From positions 558,001 through 622,000 of the forward strand of contig JBAJFG010000126.1 of the NCBI GenBank assembly GCA_037903475.1: a stretch of 64,000 bases of DNA, in the 5' to 3' direction. Numbering within the stretch: the first letter of the stretch is position 1; each line of letters starts with the position of its first letter. This DNA is from Ancylostoma caninum. Its lineage: Eukaryota; Nematoda; Chromadorea; Rhabditida; Ancylostomatidae. A program made the translations under genes and the position numbers. Shown piece by piece: positions 12,401 to 24,145 of the stretch. Under the pieces are notes generated by a model. It was not told where the DNA came from, ran no database searches, and saw only the letters and a program-made list of their open reading frames with translations.

Positions 12401-12897
12401 GTGACTCTTCCGAGATCAGGGGAACACTCTCTATTATTGCTGTGTCGAGCTTGAAGAATTTTAAGCCCACAGGAGATAGCTTGCTGGGCTCGATTCCCCC
12501 GTGGGAGGCTGGAGTGTGATTTCACCGGGAAGTTAGCCGGGCTTCCCGGGAGTGGACGATGGAGCTTATTTGTTAGAGGCGACTCCGAACCGCCTCCCTT
12601 GTACCTCCCAGTCACTTGAATGCAGGGCTTTTGGTCGGATAGATGTGCAGGATACAATCTGCAGACACGCAGTCACACCCATGCACGCATGCATGAACAT
12701 GCCCACGCGCTGACAGAAGGTATAGATCGTTCCGACACTGCAGAAACAGGGAATCCATCCCCTGAATCCACCCGCGTCTCAGGGCAGGCACAAGGTCGCG
12801 TTTGGTCCGCGATTAGCCCCCTATCCGCCACCTGGGGACGCGCCACGTAGCCTCGCGACTAACCGGCTGGGATCCCTCGTATGAGGGAGATCCGTGG
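9481..12897 (-). mobile_element. RTE-1-like non-LTR retrotransposon (copy B), near complete
   Basis: The element is 3,417 bp, the size expected for nematode RTE-1-type LINEs. A perfect 12-bp direct repeat, AATCGCGCAAGT, flanks it at 9469-9480 and 12898-12909. This is the target duplication, and it fixes both ends. The 3' end on the minus strand finishes in a short tandem of GGTGATCA, a simple-repeat tail as in the RTE clade. The order is 5' UTR (12897-12660), endonuclease, reverse transcriptase, short 3' UTR. Confidence 0.9.
9491..12657 (-). pseudogene. RTE endonuclease-reverse transcriptase with one frameshift
   Basis: The protein nicks DNA and copies the element's RNA at the nick. The first frame (12657-10759, 632 codons) holds an APE-like endonuclease: TFNART at residues 114-119, GLTETRRH with the metal-binding Glu145, GDFNAKIGP at 251-259 (Asp252, Asn254), and GSDHRLL with the Asp344-His345 pair. 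The second frame (10870-9491) holds the RT fingers and palm: FIDLKKAFD, GVRQGD, and the catalytic FADD box at its residues 187-190. It ends with the RTE-type tail WAGHVMRFNDNRW. The two frames are offset by one base near 10811, at the block that should read NYRP. No in-frame stop was found elsewhere, so the insertion is recent. The true start may be Met109 or Met110, just before TVCTFNART. Confidence 0.9.
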
Positions 12898-12909
12898 AAT
12901 CGCGCAAGT

Positions 12910-15289
12910 AGAATTTATAATAAGGGCTAGTATCAAAGCAAACGGATTGGTTCTACCCACATTTCTAAATCATGAAAGCAGCTTTGAGGGTGTAATTTTG
13001 TGTTTGATAGGTAAGATGGAGGAAATCCTACTGTTGAGCGAGGAAAAGTCACTGCTGAATTAACTGGAATCTAAGAAGGCAGCAAAGTTGTTCTAGCTCC
13101 AGCAGGTGTGAACCATATGCGTAGCTCATAAAATGTGCGTATTGTTCCTGATTCTGCGAGGGTTACGTTCGCCTATTCTCTACAACAAAACTCTACGTTT
13201 TGACAGCTAACGCTCAACCATACCTATTCCCACAGTTCTAATGTGTCTGGATCATGCTTGGCCAACCGTCAATCATAACTCTGCTCTTTCTCTTTTTGCC
13301 ATCTTCATCATTTGATGGTTTCATCGAGTTTTGCATTCATATTGCCCACTCTAATCACCCTTTCTCCTCCAGGTTGAAAACTTGTATGCACTGTATTCTT
13401 TTCACATTTTTTACTCGGATAACTCTGATGTCATGACACTGAGTAGTATGGATTTCCTCAACCACAAAGGCAATGAGCGGCTTAGGAACAGTTCATACCC
13501 CCTACTGGAAACATCCAATATACATACCTTTATTTCTGACATTGAAGTATCACCTACCTCACCAAATTCAAGGAGTTTCTCTTTTTTTTTAGAGGTACGA
13601 TAATATTCTCGTCTCCACAGTAATCTCACTCTTTCCATTAAAATGAACGGAACTAGGTCATTCACCTTTCTGCCACCGTATCGCTTCCAGAGAATGTCGG
13701 TCTTGTTGCTATTCACACCTTGAGCTGGAATGTTACGAAAGTTAGGTGAGTGATGGTAGAAGTAAGGAATTTATGGTGTTATCCCTTGCGGCGGTAGGGA
13801 ATTTATGGTGTTATCCCTTGCGGCGTTGCCTTTGCGTTAACGTGCGCTATAGTTAACTTTGTTTCCAATTTAGCTGTTTAGTTTTTTTTTTCTTCCATCT
13901 TCGTAACATCCATGTGACGCTTAATAATAAGGCATGGGCAGAATTAAGATTTAAAATCCCTAAAACGTAAAAAGGAAAATGGAAGGCCAAAAAATGGGCG
14001 GGAAACGGAAAGCGTAAAACGGAAAACGAGAAATTTTGCTCAAGCATAGGTTTGTGACCAAAAGACCTCTTCAACATTGGATTCACTTGGTATCTTCCTC
14101 AAGAGTATGAGTGGTGACTCTTTCAAGTTATTAAGCAACTTCAAGTCTACTGATGGTGCTTACTTCAAGGTGTAAAAAGTGAATAGTGCGACTCATTTCC
14201 TTCACCTTGGAGCAGACCTATTCTGCAAAAATTCAGACATGAGGGCAACTACGGTAGCTAGTGCGTTTGGGATCTGAGGGGGATCCGGTCATTCACAAAG
14301 GATCCCATTAGGGCCAGTTAGCGATGAAGGAAGGAGGAATAGAACACTATGCGGGGAACGTGAAATACAAGCAGGCCAAGCATTGCGCAAAGGCGCCAAC
14401 GGCGCCAATGTAGAGCTAAGGATCATTGTGTGATTGAAACAGTGACAAATACAAAGTAGCCTTATTCTCTCGTCGGGTTGAAAGAAAGCCTACATCATGC
14501 GTTGCATCGCAATGCTTGATGAATGCTTAATGGTATACCATGACACGTCACAGTCTCATGGAAATTTTCTATATCAGTTCACACCACATTTCTGTGGAAA
14601 TTTTTTTTGGGAATTTCGAGGAGAGAAGCGCACTTATGTGGCATATTTGAAACAACGATGAAGGCCAAAAAAGTCAAACAAAAGTTCGATTCATAAATGG
14701 CGTTTGGACGTCAATTTTGGCGCCACTGTTGTGAACTCATGTACATTGCGCATCGAAACACGTGAATCCTCTCCAGGATAGGGATATATGCATACAGAAA
14801 ACAACGATCCCTCTTCTTCCATAATTTTCCGTGCCAAAAACCCGCAAACGTAAAAAGTAAAACAGAAGGCCAAAAATGGGCGGACACGGAAAGCGCAAAA
14901 CGGAAAACTGAAAATTCCGCACACCCCTGTTAATAACGCATCTTATTCATCGTTTTCCACTCGAAGTACACGAAAATTTTCTGCTGTATCAGTTGACAAA
15001 TTTCGTCTCGTGTAAATATCGTCCACTTCTGCGCAATGCATAGGTTCTGCTAATGGCAGTGCCTCAACTCAGGATCGAATTCGAAGTTTTGATATTGGAG
15101 AACTGATTATGTCATCAGAAGAATTTGCAAACGACGCTGCTCACAATTGTATACGTCTTACATTTATATTAGGCTTTATATTAGGCGTTAATACTAGTCC
15201 TTGCGCTTTTCTAGTGGTGATTTTTTTCATTCTATTGAGATTTTCTCGACACGTGCTCTATAGCTTCTGAAAGCGCTTTACTTCCTCTA
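12910..15289. other. No gene recognised; small repeats only
   Basis: A 32-bp unit with ttatggtgttatcccttgcg is tandemly duplicated at 13766-13826. A block of about 75 bp, rich in cggaaagcgtaaaacgg, occurs at 13957-14036 and again at 14846-14920. No spliced gene could be supported. Confidence 0.5.
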
Positions 15290-15405
15290 GAATACTGTCA
15301 ATGGAACTGTTGCAGGGCCAGTTTGGCGACGCCGGCAAGGGTGGGTCCGACGTTCTGAATGGGTAAGATGACTAGACGCTTGCGAATTGATCCTTTAGCA
15401 GAATT
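15290..15405 (-). repeat. Duplicated 3' flank (copy 2, left part)
   Basis: This matches the reverse complement of 8819-8945, including gccagtttggcgac and gcaaggtgggtccgacgtt-like stretches. It continues on the other side of the Helitron at 16885. Confidence 0.85.
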
Positions 15406-15894
15406 ATCATAGTTAATATTAATTGGCATTTTATGTGCGTGTGTGTGTGCAAGAGAACCAGCCACTGTCGAGAAAAACTACCGACACCATCGTGTTCAGC
15501 GCATCGAGTTATGTACAAAAAAGTTGCAATTTTTGTTTTTTACCTTGATTTAAAGGTGTTTTGGGCCATCTTTGTCATGTTCAAACATGTTAGTGGCCGA
15601 CAGTTGTTTTCAACACGGTCGGAATGAGTGAGATAGGCCTATGATTACATGACCGTATAAAAGGAAAGAGACGGGTAGGACAGTTTCATAACGAAGAGTA
15701 GGAATCAGGCGGACGAGGGATGACATGGATGAGGGTTGCGCCCACATAGATGGTGGGGAAGATGACATGAAACGAGCCTAGGGCTATGTCAGAGGTGCGT
15801 CGGCGCTCGGTAGGGGAAGAGTTGCCGTTGAAGGGAGAACAGCAGTGAGAGTGATGCGCCAGCGCTCATAGGTGGAGGAAACGCGTGCAGCGCT

Positions 15895-16235
15895 GTGATA
15901 ACGGTGCGCCGGCGTCCAAAAGTGGGAAAACGCCTGGAGTCGGGTCCAACGGTGTGATAAGGGTGCGCCGGCATCCAAAAGCGGGGAAACGGGTGGAGTC
16001 GGGTCCAACGGTGTGATAAGGGTGCGCCGGCGTCCAAAAGTGGGAAAACGCCTGGAGTCGGGTGCCACGGTGTGGTAAGGGCGCGCTTGCGTCCGAGAGT
16101 GGGAAAACGCCTGGAGTTGGGTCAACGGTGTGATAAGGGTGCGCCGGCATCCAAAAGCGGGGAAACGGGTGGAGTCGGGTCCAACGGTGTGGTAAGGGCG
16201 CGCTTGCGTCCGAGAGTGGGAAAACGCTTGGAATC
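15895..16235 (-). repeat. 59-60-bp minisatellite in Helitron A copy 1
   Basis: About six units carry ggtgcgccggcgtccaaaag, then a gtgggaaaacgcctggagtc-like half, then gggtccaacggtgtgataa. The same unit fills copies 2, 4, 5 and 6 of the family. The unit length is close to a multiple of three and poor in stops, so long overlapping frames arise by chance. Confidence 0.9.
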
Positions 16236-16242
16236 AGGTTAA

Positions 16243-16706
16243 AGGCAGCAGGAGCTGAAATTCTCGACTCTGAGCTGAGCTGCGGGTGGTGAAGTACAGA
16301 CTCGGCACATCATAAATGTGAAACGAACACAGACAATGATGGCTTACCTGCAGAGAAAATGGAACATTCTTCGCGAACACGCCTGGCCGTGTTCGCGCGC
16401 GGACGAGTTTTCCCCAGCGCGAAAGCCATTGCGGCGCGTGCTTTTGGCCGAGTCCCGCCATGAAACCCTCTGAATTGAATGCATTTCGTTTTCCCTTTTG
16501 CGCCAAACCACGCACCGCAATGTCTTTTGCCGCGAGGAAAACTCGTCGGCGCACGAACACGGCCAGGCGTGTTCGCGACGAATATTCCATTTTCTCTGCA
16601 GGTAAGCCATCATTTTCTGTGTTCGTTTCACATTTATGATCTGCTGAGTCTGTACTTCATCACCCACAGCTCAGCTCGGAGTCGAGGATTTCAGCTCCTG
16701 CTGCCT
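16243..16706. mobile_element. TTAA-flanked foldback element nested in Helitron
   Basis: TTAA flanks both sides (16239-16242 and 16707-16710). The ends are AGGCAGCAGGAGCTGAAA and its inverse, and the two arms of about 200 bp are inverted copies. Other Helitron A copies read gggttcaacagtaagataat across this point, so the insertion and its TTAA duplication are clear. TTAA targeting is typical of piggyBac-type transposases, but the AGGCAG terminus is not the usual CCC. Confidence 0.75.
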
Positions 16707-16941
16707 TTAAACAGTAAGATAATGGTGCGCCGGCGTCGAAACTGTGGAAGATGTCACGCACGGGACCACACCTGCGAGAGTGTATGCTAGCGCTCAGTAA
16801 AGTGGAACACACACGTATGCGAGGCGAGCGAAGCGAGCCTAAAAGAAGCCTGAGAGTCCGGCGTTAGCCGAACGATCAGGCTGGTACCATTTATTTGATA
16901 TCATTGCGAATTCAGATGTACATCTAGATCACACGACTCCT

Positions 16942-17674
16942 CTAGAGCAATTCCCACGTCCTCGTAAAAAATTCTGTTCGATCAAAATTGATTGTGGCAC
17001 CTTGACCAACTATGTCTTGTCTTAACTCAAAACATTCCCTATGATGTTTCATTTCAAACACAACTTCTCTTTCATACTTAGCATAAATCTCATGACCAGT
17101 TTTGATAGCCTTCCTAGCTCTACCTGAATGCCAGGATACGCACGTGTCGGTTGCGATATGTTTCGTTGACTTATTGCTCCACTACGCAGGCTCAAAACTC
17201 AAGCGAACTCTCCTTTTCACGAAATTTGTTTACAATATTCCTGTAGAGGAAGATTAGCGCTTTTGAACCGTAAATGATTTTACCTAAAAGATAGCAAACG
17301 GATGGAGAAAAGTGCATCCGAATAAAAGGGCAAGAACTTATGGTAACACCTAATATATTGTCGGAAGACCATCTTTGGAGCCCCTCACCTGCGAAAAGTT
17401 TAAAGTCTTTGCGCTGCGAAACTGTGATTTTAAAGGTACCACTCTCGGAAATGTTCATTTTTGAAGTGAGTCGTTTATCGTGTAGTGGGCCGCAGCCACG
17501 ATTCACAACAGTGGGATACATGAAGAATAGATAGCTACCTGAGGAGATATTTCCGTGGATGCAGATATCAAAGTGTCCTTCGTTCGCTGGGTAGTCTAGG
17601 GCAGTGTATGGAATGAAGTGTAGTTCAGAATGCGCGCAATTCATGAGTGTTTCGTAACGGGACGCCCGCACCAC
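16942..17674 (-). CDS. Putative spliced gene sharing its last exon with 8245-8759
   Basis: The last exon, 17123-16942 (182 bp, ending TRTWELL), is the inverted duplicate of the final exon at 8578-8759 and has an intact frame. Upstream on this strand an open frame (17674-17389) ends KITVSQRKDFKLFA at a GTGAGG donor. That donor leaves one base, exactly the phase the last exon needs, with a 265-bp intron between. The upstream exon is unlike the exons of the first gene. It includes YPTVVNRGCGPLHDKR and MNISESGTFKI, a possible extracellular-type stretch. Its first part overlaps a dispersed repeat (17640 onward), so the true 5' end is unknown. The product is not recognised; the joint is inferred from phase only. 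It could also be two unrelated fragments. Confidence 0.4.
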
Positions 17675-17905
17675 CTATCAAAGGAGCACTCGTTCGTGCC
17701 TTCGATGCACGGAAAACAGCGCCTTCATTTCTTGCATTCCTCGTGTGCGTCTCGCTATCCATCATTGCCTATGGCTACATTTATAGTGCATCGGAGTTCG
17801 TTATTGTCAAATAAGAAAAGATACGTTCCTTATCTGTGTCTATCCGACGAGGATCAATACTATCCTTTCTTATCCGACCGAATCAGAATTTGATGCACTA
17901 TATAA
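17636..17905 (-). repeat. Dispersed repeat with foldback core (copy 1)
   Basis: This is the inverse of 33649-33920. The core at 17781-17903 is a foldback with ends near TATAGTGCATCGGAGT. The outer part shares gcgggcgtcccgttacgaaa with the other copy. It is probably a non-autonomous inverted-repeat element. Confidence 0.7.
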
Positions 17906-20659
17906 GTAGCTTATGAGTTCATCTTCCCAAAGATTTCCGAAATTTGACAGCATCAGTACCACAGTGTGCTGATTCGAATTATGCTGATGCTTGTTATGAT
18001 GTTATGTTGATAATGAATCGTTTGAAATATGCTAGCTGAAGACTCCCTGGAGCTCCAGCATCTCCGTCTATATGTTTTGGATAGCCACATCGATTAATAA
18101 CCTAAACTTACTGTCTATTTCAATCTGAAGGTCGGTGATGCCAGTGGTCGAATCTGACCGAGATCCTGCTGAAAATAAAAATGAAACCAATTGTGTGATT
18201 TGCTTCTGCCACACATTAATAATTGCGAATTTATCTCGGAGTGTTCCAGAAAGAGAGGTGAAGCACGAGCATGTTTATTTGGGAAATCCATCTGTAAAGC
18301 CTACTCAAAGCAAGGATTGAGAGGAGAGGAAAGCGAGCTCCATTCTCAGCTAGTTCTATCATGAAGTTCTACTTCTTTTAAATTTTTTTTAGTGTTTTTG
18401 GATTGGCTGTCCTGCTCTTTATCCTATCCTATTGTTGATTGTAACCTATATCCTATTTTCGCCACCTGTCTTAATCCTTTTGTTAACCCTCTGTGGCACC
18501 ATATCTCCTACAGCTTACATGCCATCTATCTGACTTGGGCGAAAATGCACGCAAAGGTAGCATCAGAACTGGTCCGAAAGAGAGGTGAAGCTCTCATATT
18601 GTTACTCTGAGCTACCTAGAGAGGTGAAGCTCTCATGTTGTTACTCTGAGCTACGTATCTCTTACGTGCCGAACTTAGCTATCGGTGATGTATCACGGGA
18701 ACATCAGTTCGTGCTCTTTTTCTTTTGTTGTTGTTCTTCTCTTACTCGTAACCTTTGCTGTTGTGTTCTGTGCCATTCAGAAGCGCATTTTCTCTGTCAT
18801 CGCACTTCTTTTAAAATTATATTCCAATTTATTCTAAGGCTCGGAAAGTGAAAAACCAAGTCAGCATTCTCTTCCTATTTCACCGCAGCATTTCCTCTTG
18901 GTTTTCGATGGAAGGCTGAAGGCATGCGTCCCTATCCGAGAGCGCAAAGTCAGTTGAGTATGAAAGCAAAGAAAAGAACAGGGCAGGGTTCTTGGAGGGC
19001 AGTTTTGACGATGATGGCAATGTGGAGAGTGAGGGACAAAACGATGCGAGAGAGCAACAAAAAGGGCAAAGAAACTTTGGGGAATTGGCAGCTTTGCTAA
19101 AAGCGCTGTCTGAAGGCAGCACTCGCGGTCGCTAATTCCGCTCCACCAGCTTTTCCAGTAATTCTAAGCAGACGATATGTTGAGAACGAACAACCATTGA
19201 TCAGTTATGTCAAATCCTGCCAAAATTATTGGAAGCGCAGCCGTAAATCGACAGATCCGGTCTCTTATGTTTTGGTGAAACTTTGTTTCTCCTCAAACAT
19301 TTTCCCAATCTCCAGAGAAGAGAACCAATGCCAAGCTTCATTTGCACCTGAAAAGGTGGCACATACACCCACATTTATCTAAAATGACGACTTAACATTG
19401 GATTTTTTCCTGCGACAGAGATCCTTCGACGAGCTTCGACCGCTTCTAGCCAGAAAGCAGGGTCGATAAAGATATAAGTGACAAAAATCCTGTCTTCTAT
19501 GACACTATCTCAAACATCGAACCAAAAATCAAAGACAAATCGATGCTCTTTTAATGAACTGGTAATCTCATCGTTGTAAGAAGAGGTGATTGCATTGGTG
19601 CCCATCCAATACTAGGCTGCCGCAACAGGAGGATACTAGCGACAGCAGATCCTGGGCAGATTCTCATAGGGTCTTGGCAAACAGGATGAAGATTGTGAAC
19701 CTAGTATTGGCATGATTTCTGATAGAAGAAGTGTCGTGTTTTTAATTTCGTACTTCACCCCTCATTCGGAAAAGTTCACTAAATCTGATAGTATTGGGAA
19801 CCAGAAATATCAGTTTACCTGTCTTGGTTCCCTTCCTATGCTTCTTTCTCTTTTTTGACCCTTGTGCTTTCCCTCCCTTTTTTCCCCTAGTCCTCTCGTC
19901 ACTGCTTCGAGTTGGCTCGCTCTTTACCGGAATCTTCTCTTTGCTTTCTATTCTTTTGTCGCCTTCTTAAAGTAAGCGTGAACACAGCATTACTTCTTTC
20001 CATTTTTCAGTTCGGAGCCCCTTTATTTTTGATATTATATTCGAATATTTGTGTGCCCGTTATTCATCGAACGAAAATATCGTGCAAGACCGGTCGACAC
20101 ACTCTACTTAAGGGCAGTGTCCAAGCTCAGAATGAGTTTAGAGAATTGGACACCAGAAGACGCACGGGGCGGTGCTAATTACAATAATGTAGGTACCACA
20201 ACTCAAAAGTGCAGAGAAGCCCTTTTGAACAGTCTCATTTTGGAGGAAACGGGCACCCGGAGCACCTACAGCTCGTACACGCACGAAGTTGCGCTGCAAT
20301 CAATCGGTGTCCCCGCTTTAACTCCATGCCATACCGGCATGGAGTTGAAGTTAGTAGTCAAATGTAAGTCGCTGCACGCCTGCACGGAGTTACAGCAGAG
20401 TATCGATCGATCGCGCGCAACGCCGCGCACGAGCTGTCGATGCGGCGGGTGCTCGATACTTACACCATTGTAATCAGCTTCGCCGCGGGCATCTTTAGAT
20501 ACCCGATACCCCAAATTGGTTCTGAGCTTGAACACTGCCTCAAATGTTATATATTGGTGAAGCATTTAAGATTGCCAGGTGATCGGGTGTTGCGGACGCC
20601 TTCCGCGTATGTAGGAAGAGGTTAGCGTTTTATACTATACATTGTCATTTTATATTATT
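17906..20659. other. No gene recognised
   Basis: The stretch is AT-rich with scattered short frames. A small tandem duplication (agaggtgaagctctcat..gttactctgagctac) lies at 18585-18655. A perfect 10-bp stem hairpin, ACTCCATGCC/GGCATGGAGT, is at about 20319-20344. No exon-intron structure could be supported. Confidence 0.4.
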
Positions 20660-20760
20660 CTAGACGTCATAGGCGGCTTCGCTCGGGAGTTTTGCTACCC
20701 CGGCTTTTCCTAATAATGTGGATAATTAGCATCCATTCGAAATGCTCATCATTTCGGTGA
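20660..20760 (-). mobile_element. Helitron B 3'-end fragment
   Basis: The block CTAGACGTCATAGGCGG, then gcttcgctcgggagtttt, matches the 3' end of the family B copy at 157-210. Similarity fades after about 100 bases. Confidence 0.6.
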
Positions 20761-21188
20761 TCACCATATTACATGGTTTGTGTAATCTTTTTTCCCCCTG
20801 TAAGATGCAAGACATCTTGAATTCAATCAATCAATCAAGCTCCATATATGTTGTGTAAGATGAAAGCTGTTGATTGAAGGAGATGGAATGCTCGCGCCGC
20901 CCATAAAAGACCGACGGACGAAAACGCATGGCCGACAGAACCACAGAGCACGGACGGAGGTGCTCCTCACATCCTCGACCCGCACGCCTCCAGTAAACAG
21001 TATTACTCGTCTGTACCAATTACTCCCTCGTCGATAAACTGTATTCATTGCCATTGTGTCTGACATTCTGCTGGCTATGCCACCCACTTAACTGGTAGCG
21101 GCGAGACGAACTGGCCGAAGGAGCTGGGATCTTTCAGGGTAAGTCTTTACCATCTATTTTTGCTCTGATGAGTAGCTATTATATTCAA
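20761..21188. other. No gene recognised
   Basis: Nothing beyond a few ATCA repeats near 20823 and short open frames on both strands. Confidence 0.4.
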
Positions 21189-22205
21189 CCAGCCTGATCG
21201 TCCGGCTGACGCCGGACTCTCAGGCTTCTTTCGGGCTCGCTTCGCTCGCCTCACATACGTGTGTGTTCCACTTTACTGAGCGTTGGCATACACTCTTGCA
21301 GGTGTGGACCCGTGTGTGACATCTTCCACACTTTCGACGCCGGCGCACCATTATCTTACTGTTGAACCCGATTCCAAGCGTTTGTCCACTCTCGGACGCC
21401 AGCGCGCCCTTACCACACCGTGGGACCCGACTCCAGGAGTTTCCCCGCTTCTAGATGCCGGCGCACCCTCATCACACCGTTTGACCCGACTCCAGGCGTT
21501 TCCGCACTTTTCGACGCCGGTGCACCCTTATCACACCATTGGACCCGACTCCAGGCGTTTCCGCACTTTTCCACGCCGGCGCACCCTTATCACACCATTG
21601 GACCCGACTCCAGGCGTTTCCGAACTTTTCCACGCCGGCGCGCCCTTATCACACCATTGGACCCGACTCCAGGCGTTTCCCCACTCTTAGTCGCCGGCGC
21701 ACTCCTATAACAGCGCTGGACCCGTTTCCCCCACTTATGGGCGCCGGCGCCTCACTCTCACTGCTGTTCTCCCTTCAACGGCAACTCTTCCCTACCGAGC
21801 GCCGACGCACCTCTGACATAGCCCTAGGCTCGTTTCGTGTCACCTTCCCCACCATCTGTGCGGGCGCAACCCTCATCCACGTCATCCCTCGTCCGCCTGG
21901 TTCCTCCTCTTCGTTATGAAACTGTCCTGCCCGTCTCTTTCCTTTTATACGGTCATGTAATCATAAGCCTATCTCACTCATTCCGACCGTGTTGAAAACA
22001 TTAACATGTCTGAACATGACAAAGATGGCCCAAAACACCTTTAAATCAAGGTAAAAATCAAAAATTGCAACTTTTTTGTACATAACTCGATCCGCTGAAT
22101 ACGATGGTGTCGGTAGTTTTTCTCGACCGTGGCTGGTTCTCTTGCACACACACACACACACAGACACACACACGCACATAAAATGCCAATTAATATTAAC
22201 TATGA
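21189..22205 (-). mobile_element. Helitron, family A, copy 2
   Basis: The minus strand runs from TC (22205) after an A to CTGG (21189) before a T. The 3' hairpin GTCCGGC/GCCGGAC is perfect here. The 1,017-bp copy holds about six minisatellite units (21340-21720), the region ending gccctaggctcgtttcgtgt, and a CA run. It carries no transposase. Confidence 0.88.
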
Positions 22206-22951
22206 TTATGGGCCCATTTTCTAAGGTTACCCTAAACCATATCCTCCCCCTCCGCTTTCAGTGGTGAACGGCGTTACTTCACTTTTGGGATCTCTTCCCG
22301 AGATTGTCTCTCGCTTCATCTCTCCTGTCACCTTTCCTACCTTTCCTTTTTCGAATGGCTCGTTTTCATTCTCTTACTACTGTCATACTCGCCACTGTCA
22401 ACAAATTGAAACTTGCTGTGCTCCTTTCCGCGACTGATGAACTTTCCTCTCTTTCGCCGTGCTTCGTTTACGGATCCACCTACTCATGACTCAGCGCGTT
22501 TGCATTTGTTCGTTCCATTGACACCCATCCAACTCTCCCCCGCGCGCACGACCATTCCTTTCCATTCCCACTGCGTTCGAGGGACCAATTATATTGCTGC
22601 CTCGTATCGAAGCTGTTCCCCCGGGGATCCGATGCCATGTACTTCGAACTTACATGGATATTTTGTGCAAGCGATCGCCTTGATTTTACGGAAGGAATTT
22701 CTTTTTTGGCTAGCCTGAATTGCGGTCATCGTTGACAATTTACTGTTTGTTCCTCGCGAGATGTTTACATGTCAGGGTTCTTCTCGTCGCTGTCCATGAC
22801 TGGATGTGGCGATGAACATTACGGTCACTTCCTTGAAGTGAGAATTTCGTCTTTTTCTGTGCACAGAACATGTACCCGACTTTATTTTTGACTTTCTCTC
22901 CGGTTCGTACGGTTAGGTTTAATACAACGTTTTTGTTGTCCACCAGCACTA
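22206..22951. other. Spacer between two Helitrons, no gene recognised
   Basis: This 746-bp spacer is pyrimidine-rich in its first half. It separates two family A copies whose 5' ends face each other. No coding or repeat match was found. Confidence 0.4.
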
Positions 22952-23601
22952 TCATAGTTAATATTAATTTGCATTTTATGTCAGTGCGTGCGTACAAGAG
23001 AACCAGGCCCTACCGAAAAAATCTGATTGCATCACGACGTTCAGCGTGCCAAGTTATGCAGGAAAAGTGTGCAAATTTTCGTTTTTACCTTAATTAACAG
23101 GGGTTTTGGTCCACTTTTCGTTGGTTGGAAGACCCACAGTTGTTTACATCACAGTAAAAATGACTGAACCTCGGTATTTATTTATCTATTTTTATCAAGT
23201 CATGTGTAGGATAACATCCGCATGAGTATGGTTTAGAGAGAAGGGGTCCAGCCAGATAGACGTGAAACTGCAAGGGCGGTCAGGAAATTAGGGGAAACGG
23301 GCTACTGTTATGGAAGAGCTGCGCCAGCTTCCTGTAGTGGAAAATATGCCACTGTACGGGTCCACGGATGCGAGTTTGATATACCGGAGTGCAGCAATGG
23401 GTAGGATGCCACTGGACGGGTCCACAGCTGCTAGAGTGGTGCGCCGACGCCGAGAAGTGGGAGAGATGCTACTGGAAGGGTTCGCGTATGCGAGAATGGT
23501 GCGCCGGCCAGTGGTGGAGGACGTATCACTCGAAAGCGTGGCGAGCGAAGTGAGCCTAAAAGAAGCTTGAGAGGCCGGCGTTAGCCGGACGATCAGGCTG
23601 G
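22952..23601 (+). mobile_element. Helitron, family A, copy 3 (short)
   Basis: It starts TCATAGTTAATATTAATTTG after an A and ends CAGGCTGG before a T, with a GCCGGC/GCCGGAC-type hairpin about 10 bases upstream. The minisatellite has only about four diverged units (23310-23540). The copy is 650 bp. Confidence 0.85.
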
Positions 23602-24145
23602 TCATTTTTATGACTCATCACTACCCACCACGGCACGCGGGTCGCTGTCGGCCTTTATCACGTCTGTGCACTAGGCAGCTTGCAAAACATTCTCCGCATC
23701 CTCTTGCTTTGCCCTTCGCCGATTCGTACGACGATCGAACAAAGGCTTGGAACCGACCAGCCAAAAACCGCCCCGCCCTCCTGATCCCGTTACGGTGGGG
23801 GGCCATACCCCATTGGAGCATCACTCCTCTCATGCATTTTTCGCTCTCCTGAGACTAGCACTATCTCCTTCGCAGTTTCTACCCTGTCTTCTTTCTCTCC
23901 TCTCATTGTCCTACCCCGAGTGCTCGCATCTATATCTGACACCCTATTGCTGAAGTCGTTAGCATAGTCCTTTTTTTCAGAACCACTTCTTATGCCTGTT
24001 ACCCGCAGCAATCACAAGTCAAGGCAGGGGCTGATGACCACTTGCACGACCCCAAGATGGACACCACAACTTCGGAGCAAATGGCATCCTCCTTGGAGTC
24101 CTTGGACGACAGTGCAACAGTTCAAGGATACAGCGACATGTTCCT

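Larger units (their letters stand above)
15407..16884 (+). mobile_element. Helitron, family A, copy 1
   Basis: The element begins TCATAGTTAATATTAAT after an A (15406) and ends CAGGCTGG (CTRR type) before a T (16885). A GTCCGGC/GCCGAAC hairpin with loop GTTA lies at 16856-16873, about 10 bases before the end. The empty site is present in the window: the reverse complement of 8818-8821 reads straight across the joint with no duplicated bases. Inside are a CA/GT run, about 400 bp of unique sequence, a 59-60-bp minisatellite and a nested foldback element. No Rep/helicase is encoded, so it is non-autonomous. Confidence 0.9.

Noticed and set aside
21961..22179. Minus-strand frame starting in a cysteine-valine run
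   Set aside because: Microsatellite and 5' region of Helitron copy 2; the same frame appears in copy 4, so it reflects element sequence rather than a gene.
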